A stretch of DNA of 42,490 nucleotides, taken from positions 1 through 42,490 of the forward strand of contig JABSQU010000004.1 of NCBI GenBank assembly GCA_013215685.1, read 5' to 3'. The translations under genes were made by a program, and so were the position numbers. This document shows positions 22,451 through 31,436 of this stretch, piece after piece. Every line of letters starts with the position of its first letter. The first letter of the stretch is position 1. The notes beneath the pieces were generated by a model that saw only the letters and a program-made list of their open reading frames with translations, was not told where the DNA came from and did not search any database. This DNA comes from Mycoplasmatales bacterium (GTDB lineage Bacteria; Bacillota_I; Bacilli_A; Mycoplasmatales; Metamycoplasmataceae).

Positions 22451-23125
22451 TTATTTATTTAATTTATCTAATTCTTTTAAGTTATGCTGTATGTTATTTA
22501 TGTACTTTATATTCCTTAAAGTCTTTTTCATTTCTATAAAAGTCTATATAAGTATTTTCCTTAAAATAATAAATTGAAAGTAATTTCTTCTTGATACATT
22601 AGCTAGTTCTTTATGAGTATCACTGGTAATTTCATACTGAATACCATTTTCTAAGTATGCAATATGTTTGCTCTCAACATTTTCTACTCCATTTATATTT
22701 CTCTGAGTTACTTTGATAACTCTTTTCTTTTGGCATAGTCCGGAAGTTAATAGAGCTAAAATATCTTCAATTTCCCTTTCATAACCTTTACTTAATTTAT
22801 CAAAATCTTTTAGCTTATTCTTTTTTTTCAGTCTCTTTTGCTAATATCTCTGATTTTGCTTTTTGATCTACTAATTTAACTAACTTATTTTTAATAAGAC
22901 TTAAAATATCTTTTGTCAATAATGACTAACCAGCGCTTAAAGCAATCTTATAAGAATTTTCTATCTCTTGGATTTGTTTTTCTTTATTCTTTTTAGAATC
23001 ATTTAATTGTTTTAGTGTGTTATCTCAAACATTGTTTTTCTCTTTTTTGTAGTCCTTAAATGGGAATTGTGACTACTCCATTATTTGTGCTTATAAATTC
23101 CAAATAGGTTTTTATTCAGAGCGCT
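22451..23125 (-). pseudogene. Degenerate gene, identity unknown
   Basis: Reading the minus strand gives coherent, charged, helical protein-like segments in changing frames. One starts near ISALNKNLFGIY and another near EFISTNNGVVTIPI. They are followed by DYKKEKNNVWDNTLKQLN, then after an in-frame TAG by a segment starting SLLTKDILSLIKNKLVKLV, then in another frame KDFDKLSKGYEREIEDILAL and NGVENVESKHIAYLENG, and a final tail ending KELDKLNK before TAA at 22451. At least three frame changes or stops break it. I could not match the family. Its position beside a relaxase suggests a lost part of the same mobile element, but this is inference. Confidence 0.45.
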
Positions 23126-23288
23126 AATAAAAAAAAGCGGACCAAGGGAGCATGACATGCTTTAGCATAAAACAAGCAAATGTAATTAATGAGTGAAGTT
23201 TTGCCTTGTATAAAACTTTGTAGAATGGTGCTTGCAAAGATTAGGAAATAACTCTATCTATATTTTAAAAACTAATAAATATATAAAA

Positions 23289-23335
23289 AATAATTAAGTC
23301 TTTATGCTTTTTATTAGTGTTAAAACTTAATTATT
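23289..23335. repeat. Inverted repeat, 11-base perfect arms
   Basis: AATAATTAAGT at 23289-23299 pairs with ACTTAATTATT at 23325-23335 around a 25-base loop. It lies in a gene-free stretch (23126-23481) upstream of the relaxase gene and may belong to the transfer origin or to termination of the decayed gene. Confidence 0.4.
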
Positions 23336-23366
23336 ATTATCATAAAATTAAAATATTATTAAATTA

Positions 23367-23444
23367 TTCGCCATGAAATGGTTCCTCGGAAGAGCGAACA
23401 AAACCTCTTAACGAAAGTAAAGGGGTATTAAAGTATACCCCTTT
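23367..23444. other. Candidate transfer origin (oriT) upstream of the relaxase gene
   Basis: Two structured elements lie directly before the relaxase gene. First, 23367-23398 can fold as a small three-stem structure: TTCGC pairs with GCGAA and encloses CAT/ATG and TTCC/GGAA hairpins. Second, 23419-23444 is a perfect 10-base stem (AAAGGGGTAT/ATACCCCTTT) with a 6-base loop and a short T run. MobV relaxases act on hairpin-bearing oriT sequences just upstream of their own gene, so this is the expected place for one. The second hairpin could equally be a plain terminator. Confidence 0.4.
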
Positions 23445-23469
23445 TTAAAAATTAAGGAGCGTAGAGTGG

Positions 23470-23475
23470 TATGAT
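23470..23475 (+). promoter_or_regulatory. -10 box of the relaxase operon
   Basis: TATGAT, exactly 6 bases before the relaxase ATG on the plus strand, with no ribosome binding site between. Confidence 0.4.
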
Positions 23476-23481
23476 TAAAGT

Positions 23482-24345
23482 ATGAAGTTAACATTTGATT
23501 TTAAAAGTGCATCACGGGGACAGGCGTTAGGAATAGCTAATCACAATGCTAGAGTAAAAGGTCATTACGAAAGTAGACTTACCAAACCAGGATTAATAGG
23601 CGGCATTCGACAAGAGGACATAAAAAATAATATAGAGCTGACGCCGATTCAATCCTTTGATGAAAAAGATTGGATCGGCGGTCGAAAGATTGTTGGAGGA
23701 AGGCAAAGTCTAGCTAGAAAAAATGAATTCACTACTTGAATGATTCAAGCCGGAGGAATTAATAACAAAGAAAAGAAATTAGATACTTTGCCATTGAAGG
23801 AAAATATCAAATTTTTAAAAGATGCTCATAAGTGACTTGAACAGAAATTTGGAAAAGTAAATATTAAATCTTCACATATTCACTTAGACGAAACAACTCC
23901 TCAATTGCAAGTTGTGATGTCGAATATAGTTGAAAGAGAAGATGGGAAAATTTATCTAGGTAAAAAAAGAACTTTCGGTTATCAAGGATTAACTGAATTA
24001 CAAATAAAAATGAAAGCAAAAGCTTTACAACAAGAATTTCATAAAGATGTTGCAAGTAAATATGGAATTGAAGAGCAAGATAAGAAACTTGGAGATAAAG
24101 GGAAATTAGGTCAAGCTTCATGACTCTTGCAATTGAAAGAGCAAGAACTGAAAGAGATAAAAGAGACTCTTTCTCAAAATGAGGCGGATGTAAAACTATT
24201 TGAAGCTTTTGCATCAAAAAATAAAGATGCAAAAGCAATCGGATTAAAAATGGTTAAGGCTTTAGAAAAATACAATCCGGAATTAGCTAAAGCTGCCAAA
24301 GCAGCCTTAGTCAAAAAAACAAAAGAAAATATAAAGGACAGATAA
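23482..24345 (+). CDS. MobV/Pre-type plasmid relaxase
   Basis: 287 residues. The N-terminus has the MobV pattern with the presumed nucleophile histidine in ANHNARVKGHYESR (about 20-33). The metal-binding motif is SSHIHLDETTPQLQVVMSN (about 134-152). Canonical MobV proteins read HxDExTPHxH here; in this protein both later histidines are glutamine (PQLQ), so metal binding may be altered. The C-terminal ~75 residues are charged and helical; the protein is shorter than MobM (about 490). Several tryptophans use TGA, so the gene is adapted to code 4. It nicks DNA at oriT to start conjugal mobilisation. It runs straight into the ATPase gene with a 1-base gap, forming an operon with the defence-like pair. 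Confidence 0.85.
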
Positions 24346-24346
24346 T

Positions 24347-25705
24347 ATGATTAAGAAAATAAAAGTAAAAGATTTAATTAGAATGGAAAATGATTTGGAG
24401 TGAGAGATAAATGGATTCAAATTTTTATATGGTCCTAACGGAGTAGGTAAAACAACTCTATTGGATTCAGTTTACTCTTTAATTGAAGGTGATAATGATA
24501 TTTGAATGATAGAGGGGGAAGGCCCAAGGTCAATACCATATTCAGAACTAGAAATTGAATTTACAGATCCTGAACTAGAATCAATAAAATATATTGGCAA
24601 TTCGAGGGAATACAGTAATAAGGAATTGAAAGAAATCTACGAAGATAAAGTGGAAAATAATGATGTAAATTTTAATAGGTGATTTGGCAATATGATTAAT
24701 CAATGATTTATTGCTTTGAATAGAATAGAAGGGAGAATCTTTTCAAAAAATATTAGTATTCTAGATGAAATTGATTCCTTAGATTCTGAAAAATATTTAG
24801 AGATTAAAAAGATGATTAAAAGTAATTTCACTAATTATATTGTAAGTGAAAAAAATAGCACGATGAATCTAAACAGATCTAAAGTAAAGGATATCTATCA
24901 AGTCTTGTATATAACAGTTGAAAGAATGGCGCCAGATTTAATTGATAATTATAATCCACATCTTAAAGTTTTTAAGAAATGAAACAAGTACAAAAAAGTT
25001 AAAACAAATAAGGAAATATTAAGCGATTTTCAGAGTCAATTAAGAGAGTTATTGAATAATGTAGGCGAATCCGTTAATAAAAGCATTGGAGAACTAATCA
25101 CATATGAAAACTTTGATTCTAAAAATTCAGGATCAATTATAGAAATTAGTGAAAAAGACAAAGAAAGAAAAGAAATATACAATTGAATATTAAAATATTT
25201 CTCTGTAGAAAATCCTAGTAAGGTTCCAACCAAAGCAAATATATCAGAAAAACCATTTACATATTCAGTTATAGATATAGTCAATAATTTTAATGAGGAT
25301 TTAATAAAATCAATCAAATCAATGAAATTATTTATAAATGATGTTAATGATTTTTTCAAAGCTAGTGGAAAAGAAATAATATGAGATGATTTTATTCGTG
25401 AACCAAAAGTGAAAGATAAATTGAAATCAGAGATTAACAACATATCTGAATATACTTTTTCATCAGGGGAACGTCAAATAATTTTAATAATGTTTAATAT
25501 ACATTTTAAGAACAAAGATAAGAGACTTTTAATTATTGCTGATGAAATAGAAATATCATTATCTCCTGATTGACAGGATGAACTATACAATAAAATATCA
25601 AATATGAAAGATAGTGTTGAATTAATCGGAGTTACTCACTCTCCATTTGTTGTTTCCGAGGAAGATATGAAAACAAGGCTAGGTGCATTTTCTGATGAAT
25701 ATTAA
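24347..25705 (+). CDS. ABC/AAA-type ATPase, AriA-like (PARIS-type defence)
   Basis: 452 residues. The Walker A motif is LYGPNGVGKTTLLDS (residues 27-41), early as in OLD- and RecF-like ATPases. A long helical insertion fills about 110-350. The ABC signature-like motif is YTFSSGERQIILIMF (near 368-382), Walker B is LLIIADEIEISLSPDWQ (near 393), and an H-loop histidine is in IGVTHSPFVV. The next gene encodes a DUF4435/TOPRIM protein and overlaps by 11 bases. An ATPase of this type paired with DUF4435 is the make-up of PARIS, in which AriA senses phage anti-restriction proteins and releases the AriB nuclease. Other ATPase-TOPRIM defence pairs look similar, so the subtype is uncertain. Ribosome binding site AAAGGA about 10 bases upstream. 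Confidence 0.8.
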
Positions 25706-26294
25706 AGAATTTCGAAAAGATAATAGAGCTAGAGCTTTTTTTGCAATATCTAAAGCTAAAAAAATGAAAATTATTATTGTTGAAGGAAAGGATGATGTAA
25801 TTTTCTATAGAAATTACTTCACACTAAGCGATGGATATGCTATTTATAACTCTAATTTTACACCCGAAAATAATAGTGATAATTCTGGAGTTAATAGGCA
25901 AACAGTATTAAAAATTAGAGAAATAATAAATAATATAAGTAGTAATCATAAAAATATTGCTTTTATAATTGACAAGGATTATAAACAAGATGTTGAAGAA
26001 GGAAATTTATTCATAACTGACTACTATTCAATTGAAAATTATGTTATTGTAAATGATGAAAAAAATATAAATTTTCAAAACATAGAAATGATTTCAAAGA
26101 AAGAGAAACAAGAATTAAAAGATAAAATAAATTTAGAAAATATTGAAAATAAGGATTTATTAAAATTTTATAAAGGTAAAGATCTTTGAAAATTATTGAA
26201 AAGGGGAAGCCTCTCAAAAAATGATTTGTTATGCAGTGTAATTAAAGATAATGTTCCTATAATTAAAAGAATTGAGAATTATTTTTCAAGTTAA
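25695..26294 (+). CDS. DUF4435/TOPRIM-domain protein, AriB-like effector
   Basis: 199 residues. TOPRIM motifs are clear: KIIIVEGKDDVIFYRNYF with acidic Glu30, and IAFIIDKDYK with Asp93 and Asp95, followed by the DUF4435 hallmark TDYYSIENYVI (about 108-118). In PARIS the AriB protein of this class is a toxic nuclease held inactive by the ATPase. The start is taken as ATG 25695; an in-frame GTG at 25683 would add four residues. The gene overlaps the ATPase gene by 11 bases, implying a fixed ratio of the two products. It is shorter than described AriB proteins (about 300), so the C-terminal lobe is reduced. A transposase remnant follows directly. Confidence 0.8.
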
Positions 26295-26320
26295 TGACTC
26301 TTCCATGAAATAATTATTAT

Positions 26321-26644
26321 GTGCACATAAAAAAATATTTATCTAAACATTACTCAAAATATTTATCGCAAGCAAAAGATGGTCTAATAATTAAATGAAA
26401 AGAACTTGACAATAAACTATACGAAAAGAAACCGAAAGACTTAGTAGGAAAAGATCACCGTCCTAAAACGATTTGAACTCCTTATACAGATCTTTTTACT
26501 TTTACTAGAAGAAGATACTTTGATAAGAAAAAGAAAACTTATCGATATCTTCTAGATAAATATAAATTCATTAGCAAGCATTACCAAAAGCTTGTTATTT
26601 TTAATTTTGAAAAATTTATGGACTATAAATATATAACAAAATAA
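26321..26644 (+). pseudogene. Truncated UPF0236/ISLre2-like transposase, N-terminal fragment
   Basis: An open 107-codon frame from GTG 26321. It aligns by eye with the N-terminal part of the transposase pseudogene that starts at 26714: WKELDNKLYEKKPKDLVGKD ... FTRRRYFDKKKKTYRYLLDKY against LDNKILKTRNRAWQVKDF ... FKRRRYVNKVTKEYKFILDEK. It stops where the central and catalytic parts should begin, so it is the 5' remnant of a related but diverged element lying just after the DUF4435 gene. Confidence 0.6.
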
Positions 26645-26701
26645 TTTTTAATAATAGTAAAATAAAAAAAACCACACTTAAATCGATAATAGCATTTCAA
26701 A

Positions 26702-26707
26702 TATAAT
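26702..26707 (+). promoter_or_regulatory. -10 box of the transposase pseudogene
   Basis: TATAAT, 6 bases before the ATG at 26714 on the plus strand. Confidence 0.4.
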
Positions 26708-26713
26708 GATTGC

Positions 26714-27967
26714 ATGGACAAAAATACAAAACAAAACAATTCATTAGCTAAATACCTTGAAAACAGATTTTTACTTGCAATGCAAAAAGAAAAAGAAAAA
26801 ATAATGAATGAACTAAACTAGATAATAAAATTCTTAAAACCAGAAATAGAGCATGACAAGTAAAAGATTTTAAAGAAAGAGAAATTTGAATTCCGCAAGC
26901 AGGAATAATTAAATTTAAGCGAAGAAGATATGTTAATAAAGTAACAAAAGAATATAAATTTATTTTAGATGAGAAACTCAAATTACCTAAAAGAATTTTT
27001 ATTTTACCTGAACATAGGACATTAGCTCTTTTTTATTATCGAGTATATAGATCATATAAAGAAATAGCTTTAAATGTTTATGGAGGATATGTTTCAAAGA
27101 TGTCAATACATAGATTTATAAAGGAGCAGAAAAAAGAATTCAAGGCTAATCAATATAAATGTCATAATGATGGTATTATTTGAATTAATGCTGATGGTTT
27201 ATGGCAAAAACTTCATCACAAAGAGAAAAAGGATAAAGTGGAAATTAAAATTTCTGCTTCTTCACCGGCAGAAGTTTTCAATCTAATAAAAAATATAAAC
27301 TTGATGGAAGAATATTAAAACATTTCATAAACAAACCTATGAATCACATAATAGATGAGGTTCATAAAATTGCCTATAGTTATGATGATGTCTGTGAAAT
27401 AAGAATTATTGGAGATTGAGCTAGATGAAGTAAAAGATTAGCTAAAGGGCTAGGAGCAACTTATTATATTGATAAATTTCATGTACATAAAGCTTTAAAA
27501 GACTTAGTAGGAAAAGATAATTATCATGAAGGTCTTAAAAATATTACAAATGATAAATTGACTAAACATATAGTAAGACATCAATTATTAAAATTAATAG
27601 CCAATTCATTTACAGGCGAAATAAAACCAGAAGATTTAAAAAAACTTGGATACATAATAAATAATATATAAGAAGTCAATACAACCATTCTAGAGAAGTT
27701 ATTGAATCAATGCATTCGCATTACATAGCAAAATTTATCAAAAATAGAAGGAAGGGATTTAGTCTTCACATTTTAGATATTAGTAAATTCATTCACTTCT
27801 TTCGCCAATGGAGGTTGGAAATTTATTCCAGGTCATAAAGAAAGTTTTGAGTATGACGTCGGTCATTTAATTACTGGTAGAAATATTCCAATTTTTAATA
27901 ATGGAATATCTTCTTCTGGTAGTTATAAAATGTTACAAAGCTTAATAATAAGGTAAAACAAAACTAA
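26714..27967 (+). pseudogene. UPF0236/ISLre2-like transposase pseudogene
   Basis: Nearly full length but broken. The start reads MDKNTKQNNSLAKYLENRF, with a TAG/frame change near 26820. A long readable stretch then runs from LDNKILK to IWINADGLWQKLHHK (about 26818-27270), including FKRRRY and a segment starting YRVYRSYKEIALNVYGGYVS. A frameshift near 27272 leads to TGRSFQSNKKYKLDGRI ... GDWARWSKRLAKGLG ... YYIDKFHVHKALKDLVG. After another break near 27668 come RSQYNHSR and the tail to 27967. This order (acidic D residues in NADG and GDWARW, FHVHKAL, RSQYxHSR) fits UPF0236 transposases. Frame breaks make it inactive. Confidence 0.75.
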
Positions 27968-28143
27968 AAATATACATTAATATGGTAAAACCATATACGT
28001 TTTTATTTTGTAATATTATCTAAATTTGGTATGAATTAAGTAGGAACATTAAAAGAAAAAATATTCCCCCTAAAATGTTATGCTAGCAGAATTCACCAAA
28101 ATAGACCCCCAATACAAAATGCTTTTAAATATGATTTAGAAAT

Positions 28144-28923
28144 TTATTTATTTTTTACAACTTTAATTTTATCTGATTGAACTATTTTATTTGGGGATGA
28201 TGTAGGACCATAAAATCAATGATAGTTTGGATCGGGTTTTCTTCACTCGCCGTATAATCATGATAAATATTCCTCAGCTTCTTTCGGTGCATTAATATGG
28301 GTATCGCCAATTACATATTGCTTTAGTGAATATTTAAATGATTTTGGTTTTGTGCAATATCTATTATTTTCAAAGTCAAATCCTATTCCATTGGGATTGA
28401 TATCATTAATAATGAAAATATCTAATGATATACTCATATTTTTATGCTTAAAACAATGCTCCCTTATTTCGCCATCAAGAAAGTAAGATTCATGAAGAAT
28501 AAATCCTGCGTTTTTCATTTTTATTAAAATAGAGTCACTTCAATCAGATTTTCATATTCCTAAATCTATATCATTATCTTTGAAGTTATTGTTTCTGTAT
28601 GCAAATAAAAACGTGCCAAAAACCGCATGAAATTTGATTTTCTCGTCATTTAAAAGTTTGAATACTTTAGGTGCCAGCCTGTTGTATTTAGATCTTAATG
28701 ATATTTCTACTATTTTTTCAAGAGGGAAAGGAATCATTAGAGTGAATATATAGAAAATTGATAATGCTATATGATTTTTTCTATTATAAAATTTTAACTG
28801 AAGAATAATGCTAGTTGAAAGCGGCATCATCAGAAATCAATAAAATAATTTGTTTACAAATATACCCAAAATAAATGATATAACTATGCTAGCATAGTTA
28901 AAAATTAATAAGTATCTTTTCAT
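28144..28923 (-). CDS. LicD/fukutin-like phosphotransferase with N-terminal membrane spans
   Basis: 259 residues. Two or three hydrophobic segments (about 3-40 and 52-72) anchor it in the membrane. The soluble part has the LicD/fukutin-related nucleotidyltransferase-fold signature: FHAVFGTFLFAYRNNNF followed by KDNDIDLGIWKS (about 102-130), matching the family pattern GTLLGxxR...DxDxD. Proteins of this family move phosphocholine or alditol phosphate from a CDP carrier onto sugars. The two genes upstream are predicted to make a CDP-alditol, so the donor is probably CDP-ribitol or CDP-mannitol. The start overlaps the end of the dehydrogenase gene by 19 bases. Acceptor unknown; a surface polysaccharide or glycolipid is likely. 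Confidence 0.72.
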
Positions 28924-29750
28924 TTTTTCACCCCTTCATGAATTAAGTTAATAATAGATTCTTCATTTGATTCTCATATTGGTTTAAGATTTTCGTTTTT
29001 CATAGATTTTATATCAGGGTTCCTGCCTACTCTTTTAATTGTGTCATGTTTTTGATTTTTAAATCTATCAAGAATCTCATCCATATTTATTTTATATTTA
29101 AGGTTTTTAAGTATTCAATCTTCAAATATTTTAGTAATATTATATGCCAAAGGGTCATTAGCACACTGTCATATGAATTTATATTCTTTTTGAGCACCCA
29201 AATATGCTAAGGCTGCATGAAGACCATTTACAGAATAATATTTAACCTTATGTTCTAATTCCACATCATGAGTTAAATATTTTTTGTTTATTGAAACATA
29301 TTTACTTAAGTTTTGATCAATGGAAATCTTGAAATAACTTTCAGTATATATCTTTTTATTGTTTGATACTATTTTATCAATAACACTATCAAAGACGTCT
29401 ATATTAGGGAATTGTTCTCTTAAAAATGTTGTCGCCTTGAATGAATTTTCAAATGGTACAATAGAAAAGTCTGATTTGGATGATATATTTCTAATTGTGT
29501 CGATTAAGTATTTAAGATTTTCCATTCTTACAGATGTAGAAATAACTTTAATTTTAGAAAAATCAATTTCACTTAGGTTCTTAACATTAATCCCATTTAT
29601 TTTTTTTGGTTTACCATCAACAAAGATTTCATAATTTTCTTTAAGATTATCAGTGTTTATATCGGTAATATTATAATTAATATTTAAACTTTTTAAAAAT
29701 GGTGCAATAAGAGCTTTCCCTATGTTGCCATTACCAATGTGTAATCACAT
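28905..29750 (-). CDS. Mannitol-1-phosphate dehydrogenase-like polyol-phosphate dehydrogenase
   Basis: 281 residues, shorter than MtlD (about 380). The N-terminus has the MtlD-type nucleotide-binding motif LHIGNGNIGKALIAPFL. The C-terminal domain shows SVNGLHAALAYLGAQKEYKFI, the family's substrate/catalytic region (N, H and AYLG pattern), then a helical tail. It probably reduces a ketose phosphate (fructose-6-phosphate or ribulose-5-phosphate) to the alditol phosphate using NAD(P)H. It sits between the cytidylyltransferase (TAATG overlap) and the LicD-like gene, which argues for activation of the alditol phosphate as CDP-alditol rather than mannitol catabolism. No mannitol PTS genes are in the window. 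Confidence 0.7.
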
Positions 29751-30388
29751 TATGCAATATCCTCAAATCATTTAATATCATCTGGTGTGGTTATTTTTCT
29801 AAGGTCATTTATCTGATTAATGGCTTTAATTTTTATATTTTTAATCATTGCAATTTCTATTAAATCTTTATCTTCTTTGATCTCATTTATTTCGTTAAGA
29901 AGTCTTTTTAAAGTTGAGCCAGGATATGATTGAGGATTAAATCCTCTTACAATATCCTTTTTAGCTATCGCCTCTTTAACAATTCCGTCTTCAATTTTAA
30001 ACATCGTGTCAACAACACTTTCAACAGTTACTGATGACTCCCCCTTTTTAAGATTGAATAAATGAAGCTCCAAGTCTTCTTTAAATAAATTAGGTCTCAC
30101 AGCTTCATGTATATAAATAAAGTCTTCATCTTTTATGTTTGCAGCGTTTAAACCATTTCTTAACGAATCGATTCTTTCACTTCCATTCTCAACAATAATC
30201 GCATCACCAAAATTAATGCCTTCTATTTCCTTGAAATCTGCAACTATGTATATTTGGTCAAAAAAATCAGCTATATTGGTAAGTAAATATTCAATTATGG
30301 GTTTCCCTTTAATTTTGTGGTATTGCTTTGGGATTGATAATAGCGTTCTTTTTCCAATTCCACCCGATAACATTATTAATTTTTTCAT
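29750..30388 (-). CDS. TarI/IspD-family cytidylyltransferase (probable alditol-phosphate)
   Basis: 212 residues. The opening MLSGGIGKRTLLSIPKQYHKIKGKPI carries the family's glycine-rich CTP site and PKQ motif; IHEAVRPN corresponds to the conserved HDAxRP motif, and IVRGFNPQSYPG to the later loop. The family includes IspD (methylerythritol 4-phosphate) and TarI/Bcs1 (ribitol 5-phosphate). Mollicutes generally lack the methylerythritol pathway, and the two downstream genes encode a polyol-phosphate dehydrogenase and a LicD-like transferase, so formation of a CDP-alditol is favoured. TATAAT ends exactly 6 bases before the ATG; leaderless start likely. First gene of a three-gene operon with overlapping ends. 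Confidence 0.75.
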
Positions 30389-30394
30389 AAAAAA

Positions 30395-30400
30395 ATTATA
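30395..30400 (-). promoter_or_regulatory. -10 box of the CDP-alditol operon
   Basis: TATAAT on the minus strand, separated from the ATG at 30388 by six T residues; no ribosome binding site. Confidence 0.55.
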
Positions 30401-30982
30401 CCTTAAAGTAAATGCATTATGGCAGTTATGTTAAATCAAGAATTTTGAGTGATATACAAAATATTACGTTAACAAAAATAATTAAAAAATCCTTTCATTA
30501 TTGCCGTATTTACATTATTGTTTTGAAGTCTCTTATTTAAATTTCGTTTTCACTCTCTCAATAAAATTATTAAGTATTTATTGGTTTTATTTATCGTTTA
30601 TATTTTATTGATTCTTTACCATGTAAATACGGATCATTAGTATATTCATCAAAAATTTCCTTATATATTTGTCACACTTAGAGATAACTTCTTTTTTGAA
30701 TAGATCGTTCTAGTTCTTTTAATTTTTTGAGGTAAGAGTATAAAAAAATATTATTTGTTTTTTGTCAATGTGATCGATATTTTTTGTAATAACTTTTTTA
30801 TAGAACTGCAATAAATTTTGATTTTTTTATTCTTGCATTAAAATACTCATCCAATTGATGAGTTTTACTTTAAGTATTTTTTATAAAATAACCTATTTTT
30901 TAAGACTTTCCAGTAAGAATTATTTTCAAAAATAAAAGGATGATTTTATTTCAAGAAAAGTTTTCACATAATTTTAAAAATT
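30401..30982. other. Gene-free stretch with scattered decayed coding fragments
   Basis: No intact frame. On the minus strand a short protein-like tail (KEIFDEYTNDPYLHGKESIK then stop, near 30600-30660) may be the end of a lost gene, but I cannot name it. A perfect hairpin, ACTCATC/GATGAGT (about 30840-30866), with A- and T-rich flanks looks like an orphan terminator. Confidence 0.4.
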
Positions 30983-31436
30983 ACAAATGCAGGACCTGCT
31001 TATGAAGATAAATATGCAAGAATTGGAATTAGATTTGGTGATTTTATAAATGAACAAGCTTTTAAAAAAAATAAAAGATGCACTTTTATTCAAAAAAAAT
31101 TCTAAAAGCATTTGATTTAAAAGAATATTCTGCTGAGCAAATTTATAACGAATATAAGGAATATGCTAAAATCTTAAAAACAATGGTTAGAGAAACTGGT
31201 TCAATGCTAGCAAAATTAATTGATGAAGGCAAAGAAGTGATTTTCGAACGACTCAAGGAGTTATGTTATGTATCGAAAATGGAACATACCCATATGTTAC
31301 TTCATCATCTCCAACGGCTCATCTATTCCTTTATCTACAGGCATATCTACAAAGCAAATTAATGAAGGAATAGGAATTGTAAAATCATACACAACAAGAG
31401 TGGGAACAGGAGCATTTCCATCAGAAATAAAAAATG
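30983..31436 (+). pseudogene. purA pseudogene (adenylosuccinate synthetase, internal fragment)
   Basis: Fragments in several frames match the middle of PurA in order: TNAGPAYEDKYARIGIRFGD (IMP/GTP-site region), KIKDALLFKKN, a segment starting [52 protein letters not shown] and [24 protein letters not shown] (split here by frameshifts). The true start and the C-terminal third are missing. At least four frameshifts are present, several at A runs. The right edge, just after the PSEI segment, joins directly onto a transposase 3' end, so insertion or recombination at that element probably cut the gene. The product would have made adenylosuccinate from IMP. Confidence 0.8.

Larger units (their letters stand above)
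26650..28084 (+). mobile_element. Decayed ISLre2-like insertion sequence (copy A)
   Basis: Covers the transposase pseudogene and its 3' non-coding end, which finishes with ATTCCCCCTAAAATGTTATG near 28082. The last ~420 bases (27664-28084) recur at 31449-31850. The left boundary is a guess; no clear terminal inverted repeat or target duplication was found. Confidence 0.55.

Noticed and set aside
23864-24238. 124-codon open frame on the minus strand
   Set aside because: Lies wholly opposite the relaxase gene and is a leucine-rich composition artefact.
29750-30388. IspD for the methylerythritol isoprenoid pathway
   Set aside because: Family fits, but the operon partners are a polyol-phosphate dehydrogenase and a LicD-like transferase, and mollicutes generally lack this pathway; TarI-like use is preferred though not proven.
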